A model generated the notes under the pieces. It had not been told where the DNA came from and searched no databases. It was given only the letters and a program-made list of their open reading frames with translations. Below are positions 56,653 to 64,000 of a DNA stretch of 64,000 nucleotides, one piece after another. Position numbers and translations under genes: made by a program. This DNA comes from Pseudomonas sp. Irchel s3h17 (GTDB lineage Bacteria; Pseudomonadota; Gammaproteobacteria; Pseudomonadales; Pseudomonadaceae). The stretch is taken from assembly GCF_900187505.1 (NCBI RefSeq), contig NZ_FYDL01000006.1, forward strand, positions 276,785 to 340,784. Direction: 5' to 3'. Numbering within the stretch: the first letter of the stretch is position 1; each line of letters starts with the position of its first letter.

Positions 56653-57900
56653 TCAGCGCGCCTTGTGCTCTGGCGGAGCCTCAGCCTTGAGTTGCTCGAT
56701 CTGGCTGATCACCAGGTCTGCCGGTTGACCGCCCCAGGCCTGACGCAGGTAGTTGATCAGGTCGGTGGTCTGTTGCGCGCTCAACTTGTCGGCAAAACCC
56801 GGCATCGGTTGCATGCGCTCGAAACCCGAGAACTGCTGTTCGCCAATCCCGTCGTCGATGACGCGCAACAGGTTGCGCGGATCTTCCAGGCGCAGGGTGG
56901 TGTTGCCCTGCATGGCCACGGCGATGTGCGGCTTGCCTTCGCCCTCGATACCGTGGCAACCGGCGCACACGTTCAGGTAGCTTTGACGGCCGCGCTGGGC
57001 GCTTTCGGTCATCTTGTCCAGCGCCACCGTGGTCAGCACCTTGGCTTGGGGAGGCTGGTCGCCCAGCAGGAACGTGGCCATGGCCGCCAGGTCCGGATCA
57101 CTGAGGTTCTGGGTGCTGTTGTGGAACACCGGGAACATCTCGTTGAACATCGTGCCCTGGGCGCTCATGCCATGCTTGAGGAACGAACTCAGGTCCTGAT
57201 GGGTCCAGCCACGAGCCGCCAGGTCATTGGCCAGCAGGCTGGGCGCCAGGTAGCCATTGAGCAGGCCGCCGGTCATGCGCTTGTCCTGCTGCATGGCGCC
57301 AGGCAGGCCGCGCGGCGTGTGGCATTCACCACAGTGACCGAGCACATCGACCATGTACTGGCCACGCTTGAACGCCTCGCTTTTGCCTTCAGTCGACTCA
57401 AGCTTCACGTCCTTGCCGTAGAGCATGTTCCAGCCGGTCAGGCCCAGACGCACGTTGAACGGGAAGCTCAGGCGGGTGACCGGCGCGGCACGGTTGATCG
57501 GCTCGACAGTCTTCAGATAAGCATGAATGGCATCGGAGTCGGCACGCGGCATCAAGTGATACGAGGTGTACGGCATCGCCGGGTACAGGTTGGCGCCGTC
57601 ACGGCGCTTGCCTTCGGTCAGCGCGGCGAAGAACTCGTCATCGCTGTACAGGCCGATGCCGTGCTCCTTGTCCGGGGTGATGTTGGTGCCGTAGATGGTG
57701 CCGAACGGCGACACGATGGGCAGGCCACCGGCATAGGGGGCGCCACCGGGCGCGGTGTGGCAGGCCATGCAATCGGCTGCCCGCGCCAGGTATTCACCCT
57801 GTTTGATCTGCTGCTGATCGGCCGCCTGGGCCTGCTGGATCGCCATCAGCGAAACCGCAAGACCCACGGCGGCAGCCAGGCCGGAAAGTAGTCGCTTCAT
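56653..57900 (-). CDS. Tri-haem cytochrome c subunit
   Basis: A 415-aa exported cytochrome. A signal peptide (1-26, ending AQA) is followed by CMACH (about 44), CGECH (about 190) and CAGCH (about 318). The arrangement is that of the cytochrome subunit of membrane-bound alcohol/aldehyde dehydrogenases and of nicotinate/isoquinoline-type hydroxylases. It probably receives electrons from the iron-sulfur subunit and passes them to the respiratory chain. I chose the ATG at 57900 with GGAGGG upstream; the frame extends further up only through the neighbour gene. Confidence 0.92.
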   Translation of the reverse strand: MKRLLSGLAAAVGLAVSLMAIQQAQAADQQQIKQGEYLARAADCMACHTAPGGAPYAGGLPIVSPFGTIYGTNITPDKEHGIGLYSDDEFFAALTEGKRRDGANLYPAMPYTSYHLMPRADSDAIHAYLKTVEPINRAAPVTRLSFPFNVRLGLTGWNMLYGKDVKLESTEGKSEAFKRGQYMVDVLGHCGECHTPRGLPGAMQQDKRMTGGLLNGYLAPSLLANDLAARGWTHQDLSSFLKHGMSAQGTMFNEMFPVFHNSTQNLSDPDLAAMATFLLGDQPPQAKVLTTVALDKMTESAQRGRQSYLNVCAGCHGIEGEGKPHIAVAMQGNTTLRLEDPRNLLRVIDDGIGEQQFSGFERMQPMPGFADKLSAQQTTDLINYLRQAWGGQPADLVISQIEQLKAEAPPEHKAR

Positions 57901-57902
57901 GC

Positions 57903-58442
57903 TTAACCCTCCTTGACCAGGCCGAGATCGGTCAGCACGTTGCGCGTGGCGCTGTAGTAGCGCACGTACCCGGTGCAGCGGCAGATATGGTGACCGAGGC
58001 TGTCCTCGATCACCGCTTCCAGCTGGCTCTTCTTGATCGGCTGGCGCTGCAGTTTTTCCAACAGCACGGTCGCCGCGTTGACGAAACCTGGCGCGCAGTA
58101 GCTGCACTGGAAGGCGAACTCATCGACGAAGCGTTGCTGAATCGGGTTCAGCTCGGTGACCTTGCCCGCTTCATCACGGCTCGCGTGGCCCTCGATGGTG
58201 CGGATTTTCTTGCCCTCGAAGTAGTGGGCGCCGGTGATGCAGGTGCGCACTTCCTCGCTGGTGCCGTCGGGGTTGTCGACGATCACCACGCAAGCGTGAC
58301 AAATGCCCTGGCCGCAGCCCAGGCGTGAGCCGGTGAGGTTACGGTACTCGTGCAGGTAGTCGATCATCGGCAGATCTTCAGGGACCTCGACGGGACCGAC
58401 GGTTTGACCATTGAGGGTCATTTGAAGCGGACGGTTAGCCAT
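57903..58442 (-). CDS. 2Fe-2S subunit of molybdenum hydroxylase
   Basis: A 179-aa protein with two [2Fe-2S] sites: a plant-type ferredoxin domain (GCGQGICHACVV with a further Cys in VRTCITG) and a C-terminal helical domain (CSYCAPGFVNAA and HICRCTGYVRY). It shuttles electrons from the molybdenum subunit to the cytochrome. There is no Tat signal of its own, so it is probably carried through by the Mo subunit. The start at 58442 overlaps the upstream stop by 8 nt. Confidence 0.93.
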   Translation of the reverse strand: MANRPLQMTLNGQTVGPVEVPEDLPMIDYLHEYRNLTGSRLGCGQGICHACVVIVDNPDGTSEEVRTCITGAHYFEGKKIRTIEGHASRDEAGKVTELNPIQQRFVDEFAFQCSYCAPGFVNAATVLLEKLQRQPIKKSQLEAVIEDSLGHHICRCTGYVRYYSATRNVLTDLGLVKEG

Positions 58443-61266
58443 TGAGGGCCTCCTTGATGCGCGCTGGAGTGATAGGCAGGTCACGGACACGTTTGCCGAT
58501 AGCGTGAGCCACGGCGTTGGCGATAGCGCCCACCACCGGAATCATCACCACCTCGGCAATGCCCTTGGACGGGTCGCTTGGCGACAGGGGCGGGAGAATC
58601 TCCGACGTCTGCGTCCAGACCGCGACATCCTTGGCCATGGGCAAGCGATAGCGGTTGAAATTCCAGTCACCCTCCCCCGGCCCGCCTTCGTACAGCGGCA
58701 TCTCTTCCAGCAACGCGTGGCCGATGCCCATGGCGACCCCGCCTTCGATCTGGCCCTTGACCAGCTCCGGCACCAGCACCCGGCCACATTCGAGCCAGGA
58801 ATGGTGGTTGAGGACGCGCACCTCGCCCGACCCCTTGTTCACTTTCAGTTCCACCAAAGTGGCAACGGGGCTGTAGTAGGTCACGGCCGCGTTGTTCAAC
58901 TGCGTCGCCGGATACGCGACGTTCTGCCGGTCCAGCAGGTGGAAGCCGGCGCTGGTCATCTGCGCCAGCTTGGCCTTCGGCGCACCGGTACCGTATTTCA
59001 CGGCCAGGGCATCCAACGGCAGGCGCTCGCGCACGCCGTTGATGCTGAACTCGGCCTCGGCCCAACTCCAGCGGTTGAAGCCGTGTACGGTGGCACCGGT
59101 CACCAGGCCACGCTCGTGGGCATGTTTGGCCAGCACGACGAACGGCAGCGGTTCCATGCCGTTGGCGGTCAGCTTGCCATCGACCCAGTGGGCGTCTTCA
59201 CGACGGACCACATACGGGTTGGCCTGGCCGCCGAACGGACCCTGGCGCCAGATTTCCATGGCCGCCGGCCACAGGCCGTGGTTGAACAGCACGCGCGCCG
59301 CTTCACGGGTGGCGTGGCTGAAGTAATAGGCCGAGTTGGTGGCCGAGGACGCCGAGGCGATCTTGCCGACCCAGCGCGGGTTGCGCAGCACAGTGTCCTG
59401 CTCGGCCTGGCTCATGATGTAGGGGTTGCCGCTGCTGGCCAGCTGCAGCTCTTTCCACTCGGTCTCACCGGTCTTCACTTCGCTGGCCGGGTTGCCGAGG
59501 AAGTCGGCGACCACCAGGGCCTGGGACGTGGACATGCCGGTGCCGATCTCAATACCGATGTGGCGCAGGGTGACATGACCTTCAGCGGTGAACTCGACGC
59601 TGGCCATTGGCGCTTCGGAGCCTGTGCCGAAGTCTTTCTGGCAGATGGCGAAACCCACCCCGTACCAGTTGTCCGGGTCCTTGGCGTCTTCCTGCTTTTT
59701 CAGCGCGTGACGGTTTTTCCAGAGCTCATTACCCGCCGCCTTTTCGAGAATCTCGTTCAGGCGCAAGGCACCGGCCGGTACCGCGCCCTGGGTGTTTTTC
59801 ATCCCCGACAGCAGCACGTTTTTCTTGCGCAGGTCGATGGCATCGATCCCCAGGCGATCGGCAATTTCATCCACCATCATCTCGGTGGCGGCCATGCTTT
59901 GCAGGGTGCCGTAACCGCGCATGGAGCCGGCCTCGACAGCACGGGAGTGGTACGCGGTTACCTGCAGGTCGTTCTGCGGCATGTAGTAGATCGACTGCGC
60001 GGCAGTGGCGCCCACGGCGGCCACCGACGGGCTGTAGTTGATCCGGCCACCGCCGTCGACGGTCATGTCGGCACGGAAGATCTTGAAGCTGTGATCCTTT
60101 TTGTCCACCGCCAACTGGTAGCGGATGTCGAACGGGTGACGCTTGATGCCGCTCTGGAACTGCTCGTAGCGGTCGTTGGCCAGGCGCACCGGCACACCGG
60201 CGCCGTACAACGCCGCCAGGGCTGCGTAGTAGACGAAAATGTTGTGGTCCTTGGAGCCGTAGCCGACGGTGTAGCCCGGGTGCATGTTCAGCGTGCTCAG
60301 GCCGAAACGCGACGGTGCGATCATCTTCGCGGTTTCGCTCGCTGTCTCCAGTGGGCACTGGGTGGCCACCACGAAATGCAGGGTCTTGGTCGCCGGGTCG
60401 TACCAGCCGTTGCCGTTGTCCGGCTCCAGCGCGGCCGGCTCGATGGACGGCGTCTTGTAGCGCTCGTCAAACACCATCCAGCCTTCCGGCGGGGTTTCCA
60501 GTTGCTGCTTCATGCGGTCGGCATAAAACAGGCCGCGCTCGGTCAGGTTGCCATGCAGGTTGGGCTGGGCGTTCCAGACCGGACGCCGCTCGCGAATCAT
60601 CGGGAACAGGATCGAATCTTTCAGGCTGGCGAATTCGTCCTCATCGGCCGAGGTCGCCCCGCCCACGCGCACGTAGCGGAAACTGCCGTAGGGGTCACGG
60701 GTGTACAGCGGCGCCTGGGCACCGTAGCGGATGGCCTTGTCGTTGAACTTGAGCGTGTTCTTGGCCTGGCGGTAACGTTCGAAATCGTTCCAGATCAGGA
60801 TCGCCACCGGGTGGCCGATGAACATCGGTACCTGGCCGGGCGGCAGCAGCGGATCGGGGGCGTGCTCTTCCGGGAAGACGATGCCGTCCTTGTCCAGGTC
60901 CTGCGCAGTGACGATGCGGTCAGGCTGCAATTCGGCGCCCAGCAACGACAGGTCGAAACCCTCGTAGATGCGGTCGGCACGAATGGTCTTGAGCAGCATC
61001 GCGTGGCCTTGCTGTTGCGGCCAGCCCGGCATGTCCTTGGCGCGGATGTCGCGGGCAAATACCTTGCTGCCGCACACCTTGGACAGTGAGTCGTTGCGCA
61101 TGCGTGCCTTGCCGTTGTTGCCAAGCCATTGCTCGGACGGCACGGTCACGCTGTTTTCCATCAGGGCGGCCAGTGCCTGGGAGCTGAGTGGTGTCAGCGT
61201 CACGCTGACGCCAGCGATCAACCCGCCCTGCAAGAAGGAGCGCCGGGATATATCACGGTTGGACAT
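58435..61266 (-). CDS. Tat-exported molybdenum hydroxylase large subunit
   Basis: A 943-aa molybdopterin-binding protein of the xanthine dehydrogenase family (isoquinoline-1-oxidoreductase/aldehyde oxidoreductase branch). It has a Tat signal SRRSFLQGGLIAGVSVTLTP, so it works in the periplasm. Cofactor-binding hallmarks include GGRINYSPS, GSMRGYGTLQSMAATEMMVD, IEIGTGMSTSQALVVADFLG and KGIAEVVMIPVVGAIANAVA near the C-terminus, with the catalytic Glu expected in that last segment. With the 2Fe-2S and cytochrome c subunits it should oxidise aldehydes or N-heterocycles. Similar Pseudomonas clusters have been linked to aldehyde oxidation; the substrate here is unknown. Confidence 0.92.
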   Translation of the reverse strand: MSNRDISRRSFLQGGLIAGVSVTLTPLSSQALAALMENSVTVPSEQWLGNNGKARMRNDSLSKVCGSKVFARDIRAKDMPGWPQQQGHAMLLKTIRADRIYEGFDLSLLGAELQPDRIVTAQDLDKDGIVFPEEHAPDPLLPPGQVPMFIGHPVAILIWNDFERYRQAKNTLKFNDKAIRYGAQAPLYTRDPYGSFRYVRVGGATSADEDEFASLKDSILFPMIRERRPVWNAQPNLHGNLTERGLFYADRMKQQLETPPEGWMVFDERYKTPSIEPAALEPDNGNGWYDPATKTLHFVVATQCPLETASETAKMIAPSRFGLSTLNMHPGYTVGYGSKDHNIFVYYAALAALYGAGVPVRLANDRYEQFQSGIKRHPFDIRYQLAVDKKDHSFKIFRADMTVDGGGRINYSPSVAAVGATAAQSIYYMPQNDLQVTAYHSRAVEAGSMRGYGTLQSMAATEMMVDEIADRLGIDAIDLRKKNVLLSGMKNTQGAVPAGALRLNEILEKAAGNELWKNRHALKKQEDAKDPDNWYGVGFAICQKDFGTGSEAPMASVEFTAEGHVTLRHIGIEIGTGMSTSQALVVADFLGNPASEVKTGETEWKELQLASSGNPYIMSQAEQDTVLRNPRWVGKIASASSATNSAYYFSHATREAARVLFNHGLWPAAMEIWRQGPFGGQANPYVVRREDAHWVDGKLTANGMEPLPFVVLAKHAHERGLVTGATVHGFNRWSWAEAEFSINGVRERLPLDALAVKYGTGAPKAKLAQMTSAGFHLLDRQNVAYPATQLNNAAVTYYSPVATLVELKVNKGSGEVRVLNHHSWLECGRVLVPELVKGQIEGGVAMGIGHALLEEMPLYEGGPGEGDWNFNRYRLPMAKDVAVWTQTSEILPPLSPSDPSKGIAEVVMIPVVGAIANAVAHAIGKRVRDLPITPARIKEALNG

Positions 61267-61379
61267 GGATCATCCTCTGGACGGTTATGAAATCCGTCCA
61301 TGTCGTTATGGTGTTCTGGGGAATCTCAGGCCATACAGAAACCCTTCCTGACGATGCGAAGGGCTGACAAGCTGAAAAA

Positions 61380-61397
61380 GTTGACCTAATGGTTAAC
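61380..61397. promoter_or_regulatory. Operator-like palindrome before molybdoenzyme operon
   Basis: GTTGACCTAATGGTTAAC is an inverted repeat of 7-bp half-sites with one mismatch and a 4-bp centre. It lies 114 bp before the Mo-subunit start. No regulator gene is next to the operon. Confidence 0.45.
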
Positions 61398-61510
61398 TTT
61401 ATCGAATTTGTCCGGCCTCGGCAAAAGTAATAGTAGTTCGAAGGTGATTTTCTGCGGGCGCGGGCTGGCCCGCGATGGCGTCGAGGATGACTACTGCCGA
61501 CCGCCCGGAC

Positions 61511-61741
61511 CTACTTGAGGCTGATTTTGTGCGCCTTGACCTCACCGGCGAAACTGCCCAATCGCGCATCGGTGCGCTCGAACAACTCGCACATCCGCAA
61601 CAACGTCTGGGCGTCAACCGAATTGCCGGACTCGTTGAGTCGCGCGGCAATGGCCTTCATCTCCACGGCGGACCAGCGCAGCTCGGACGCAATGTCCTGC
61701 AGATCCTGCCGCAGTTCCTGCTCAGGCTTATTGAGTGACAT
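61511..61741 (-). CDS. Small helical hypothetical protein
   Basis: A 76-aa, highly charged helical protein: MSLNKPEQELRQDLQDIASE, then helices with LRWSAVEMKAIAARLNESG and DAQTLLRMCELFERTDARLG. GGAGG precedes the ATG. It may form a short coiled coil. Not recognised. It lies upstream of the molybdoenzyme operon on the same strand but too far away (over 240 bp) to be sure of cotranscription. Confidence 0.75.
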   Translation of the reverse strand: MSLNKPEQELRQDLQDIASELRWSAVEMKAIAARLNESGNSVDAQTLLRMCELFERTDARLGSFAGEVKAHKISLK

Positions 61742-61902
61742 GGCTATTGCCTCCCATTCAGAATACCGAAAGCGTCACTCCCTTGATAACGCCGCCACTC
61801 GCCGGATGCAACCGTCGGCATCAGGTGCCTGACAAACGCCCCATGGGCCGACCGCAACCGGGACAGCAGGCTGGCCTGAAACCCAGGTTCAAGGGCACCG
61901 AT

Positions 61903-62145
61903 TCAACCGGCAAAGGCTCTACGCCCCGCTCTCAACTCGGTTCGCAACTCACCCACGAAGTTGGAGACATCGCGAATACTGGTCAGGCGTGCCGTCGACA
62001 CCCCGGTGAGCAGCAGCTCGATACGTCCGGATCGGGGTTCAAAGACGGTGATCTTCAACGCGCCGTCGGGGTTGGCGGTGCAGGTGCAAGAGAGCGGGCG
62101 AAAGCCTGACTCCAGGATGTGACGAAGCTCGCTGAGAGAAAGCAT
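61903..62145 (-). CDS. DUF1652 family protein
   Basis: An 80-aa protein MLSLSELRHILESGFRPLSC with TCTANPDGALKITVFEP and LLLTGVSTARLTSIRDVSNF, the standard wording of DUF1652, a Pseudomonas family of unknown function. TGGAG lies upstream of the ATG. It is divergent from the carbonic anhydrase gene. Confidence 0.88.
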   Translation of the reverse strand: MLSLSELRHILESGFRPLSCTCTANPDGALKITVFEPRSGRIELLLTGVSTARLTSIRDVSNFVGELRTELRAGRRAFAG

Positions 62146-62417
62146 GAGATGGCTCCACAGGTCCGTTTATGGGGGTCTGCCTCACTCAGACAGCGTAGAC
62201 GACGCTGGCACAGGCGAAAGCATTAAACGCAAAGCGATAGCGGTATCGCATTCTTTCGCGGGTCCTGCCTCACGCCATTGCCGTTGATCGCCCCATCGCC
62301 GGGGCGCAACGCCAACCCGGCAAACCCTCTAGACTTGCACATGGCGGTACTCGGGGCTCAGGGCAGTACTCGCCCCCAATGCCAGTCACTCTTGCCCATG
62401 AACCGAGTCCATATGCC

Positions 62418-63170
62418 ATGTGCCCATCCCGTGAATCAACGCCTGGCCCCGACACCCACGATCGCCGCCGGTTCCTGAGGCTTGCAGGCCTGGGCGCAGG
62501 TGCCCTGCTGCTGGCCGGCGCCCTTCCCGCCAGGCTGGCCAAGGCCGCGGAAGAACACGCCCCGCCACCCAAGCCACAAAATGCCCTCAGTCCCGACCAG
62601 GCCCTGCATCGCCTGGTGGAAGGTAACGAGCGATACATTCGCGGCGCCTCCACCACCCACGACTTCAAGGCGGAACGTGAAGCCCTGGTGTCCGGCCAGA
62701 ACCCGTTCGTCGCGGTCCTGAGTTGCGCGGATTCGCGCATCGCTCCCGAATACGCGTTCGATACGGCCCGCGGCGATCTGTTTGCCGTTCGGGTCGCCGG
62801 CAACTTTGTCACTGACGAAGGGCTGGCCAGCCTTGAGTACTCGGTACTGGCGCTGGGCGCGCCGTTGATTCTGGTGTTGGGCCATGAGAGTTGCGGGGCC
62901 ATGATCGCCGGGATCAAAACCGCCAAAGACCACACGGTATACCCTGGCAAGATTCAGACACTGACACTCGCCCTCCAGCCCACGATCAACAAAGTACTGA
63001 AAGAGCCGGGCGACCTGCTGCACAACGCAACCGTGCAAAACGTCAAGGACTCGGTTGCGCAACTGAAAACCACATCACCCGTACTCAGTGACGCCATCGC
63101 CAGTGGCAAGTTGAAAATCGTGGGCGGGATCTACCGCCTGGCGAGCGGCAAGGTTGACCTGATCGCCTGA
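62418..63170 (+). CDS. Exported beta-carbonic anhydrase
   Basis: A 250-aa (from the ATG at 62418) beta-class carbonic anhydrase. Zinc ligands are Cys and Asp in LSCADSRIAP and His-Cys in GHESCGAM. The N-terminus carries a Tat-like signal (DRRRFLRLAGLGAGALLLAG), so the enzyme should act in the periplasm, converting CO2 and bicarbonate. Another start at 62379 adds 13 residues and cannot be excluded; neither has a clear ribosome site. Confidence 0.9.
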   Translation: MCPSRESTPGPDTHDRRRFLRLAGLGAGALLLAGALPARLAKAAEEHAPPPKPQNALSPDQALHRLVEGNERYIRGASTTHDFKAEREALVSGQNPFVAVLSCADSRIAPEYAFDTARGDLFAVRVAGNFVTDEGLASLEYSVLALGAPLILVLGHESCGAMIAGIKTAKDHTVYPGKIQTLTLALQPTINKVLKEPGDLLHNATVQNVKDSVAQLKTTSPVLSDAIASGKLKIVGGIYRLASGKVDLIA

Positions 63171-63201
63171 GCAAAAAATCGCAACCCGCACGCTTGAGCA
63201 A

Positions 63202-63438
63202 TCAAGCGTGCGGCTGGATCCGGTAATCCTTGAACAGCTCCTCCTTGATGATCATCACGGCATCATCGTAGTAACGCTCGCCACGGGCCTCGCTGAGGGG
63301 CACCGACCTGACACTCACTGCCCCCTCGCGCGGGGTGTGCTCACAAGTGAGAAAAAACTCCGCCGAGTGTGGGTTGAACTCCAGGTAATAGAACAACTCC
63401 CGACCGTCCCGATTCCAGTAACCAATTTCTCTGCGCAT
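63202..63438 (-). CDS. Small hypothetical protein
   Basis: A 78-aa frame from the ATG at 63438 (MRREIGYWNRDGRELFYYLE) to the stop at 63202. The core is beta-rich (FNPHSAEFFLTCEH) and the end is helical (DDAVMIIKEELFKDYRI). The frame stays open upstream to 63555, and starts at 63456 or 63501 are possible; I picked the ATG before the domain-like part. It resembles small Pseudomonas proteins of unknown function. It is convergent with the carbonic anhydrase gene. Confidence 0.6.
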   Translation of the reverse strand: MRREIGYWNRDGRELFYYLEFNPHSAEFFLTCEHTPREGAVSVRSVPLSEARGERYYDDAVMIIKEELFKDYRIQPHA

Positions 63439-63886
63439 CTGCCGCCACCGCCTCATTGTCCAGAGGGGCCATTCTAACGGGCACAATTCATCCCGCCCCA
63501 TGCAATACACGGTGGAGCGTCGGATTTCGGAGACTGCGGGAGAAAAAGTGATCAATGAGCCCTATGCACGGTTGCGCGAGCAGTTGGCCAGAGGCGCAGC
63601 AATTGACCCAGAGGGTGGCATCAGACTCATTGATCGTTACCCAGCGCAATGTTGGGCGGTTTCCATTTAAGCAAATGGAGATGCAGTGCACGTTGTGACT
63701 CAGTCCGCTTCATGCGGATTGAATGCCGTGCACTTTCTTTTTTAGCATTGCCCTGCCGGGGGGTCTAATAACGTTTTGTGTCGCCCTTATGGCCTCGGGA
63801 AATAACCCGGCGGCGATCGACACTGAACGCCGACAGCAGAAAACCTGCCGACCAAGGGGCCAAATTCCAGGCAAAAAAAAGGTTCT
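63439..63886. other. Intergenic stretch without a supported gene
   Basis: No reading frame here has protein-like composition. Frames at 63488-63691 and 63723-63947 look random or overlap the transposase remnant. The right part, up to about 63886, may include one end of the ISL3-like element, but I found no terminal repeat with confidence. Confidence 0.5.
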
Positions 63887-64000
63887 TCACGGATTACCGG
63901 GAAAGACGCTCTTGATCTTCATGAAAAAGAATTCGCTATCCCGGTAACCGTACGCCATCCGTTTGATGACCTTTATTCGATTGTTTATGCCTTCCAACTG
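63887..64000 (-). CDS. ISL3-family transposase, C-terminus (cut by window)
   Basis: The last 37 codons of a gene running leftward from the window edge: QLEGINNRIKVIKRMAYGYR, then DSEFFFMKIKSVFPGNP and TGA at 63887. The wording LEGINNxIKVIKRxAYGxRD is the C-terminus of ISL3-type DDE transposases. The rest lies outside the window, so completeness is unknown. Confidence 0.75.
   Translation of the reverse strand, partial: QLEGINNRIKVIKRMAYGYRDSEFFFMKIKSVFPGNP

Noticed and set aside
58504..61089. An 861-codon plus-strand frame
   Set aside because: Antisense to the molybdenum hydroxylase gene, which has a Tat signal and cofactor motifs. The plus frame is His/Gly/Val-rich shadow sequence.
63488..63691. 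A 67-codon minus frame near the right edge
   Set aside because: Cys/Leu-rich random-looking composition, no ribosome site, no recognisable motif.

Overview
The window looks like chromosomal DNA of a Pseudomonas of the P. fluorescens group. Signs of this are the GC-rich coding style, many REP/REPIN repeats, an MvaT/MvaU-type H-NS analogue, and several small families I know from Pseudomonas (DUF5629, DUF4946, DUF1652, DUF1883). No rRNA, tRNA or CRISPR array was seen. Apart from a transposase fragment at the right edge, mobile DNA consists of small non-autonomous elements.

Layout. 1-9 kb: the end of a DUF5629 gene, a 1630-aa dermonecrotic-toxin-like (DUF6543) protein, and an RND/MMPL exporter paired with a YCF48 propeller protein. 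9-10 kb: a repeat-rich spacer. 10-21.4 kb: regulation and efflux. It holds one OmpR-type two-component pair, an RstAB-like pair facing a MexAB-like RND adaptor/permease operon, a DUF1345 membrane protein, a LuxR-type HTH-only protein with a lux-box-like palindrome upstream, and a NarL-type response regulator. 21.5-25.7 kb: a 5'-truncated Rhs/YD-repeat gene with an AT-rich 3' end. 25.9-35.5 kb: glycerate kinase, RarD-like and EamA transporters, 4-hydroxyphenylpyruvate dioxygenase, a LysR regulator, a CSS/EAL phosphodiesterase, MvaU and glyoxalase I. 35.6-40.6 kb: peroxide and redox defence (ahpF, ahpC, gor) and galU. 41-44.8 kb: small lipoproteins and a thiosulfate dehydrogenase pair (tsdA with a c4 cytochrome). 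44.9-47.5 kb: an alkylation-repair cluster (2OG-Fe(II) oxygenase, alkB, ada). 50.5-53.1 kb: modABC behind a ModE-type operator. 53.3-55.6 kb: an ABC-F ATPase and small proteins. 55.7-61.3 kb: a Tat-exported molybdenum hydroxylase operon (Mo subunit, 2Fe-2S subunit, tri-haem cytochrome c, XdhC). 61.5-64 kb: small proteins, an exported beta-carbonic anhydrase and the end of an ISL3-type transposase.

How genes work together. ModABC can supply the molybdate needed by the hydroxylase 2.6 kb away, whose XdhC matures the cofactor and whose cytochrome takes the electrons. AhpC, AhpF, Gor and GloA form a peroxide, glutathione and methylglyoxal defence block. Ada, AlkB and a second dioxygenase form an alkylation-response unit, but Ada has lost three of the four zinc ligands of its phosphotriester sensor.

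The most unusual structure is a family of four short elements (14531-14706, 30724-30902, 39572-39735, 41788-42006). They share about 18-bp IS4-like terminal inverted repeats and have 10-12 bp target duplications. Each carries a REPIN, of two different sequence types, and at least two sit inside hairpins that probably were terminators.
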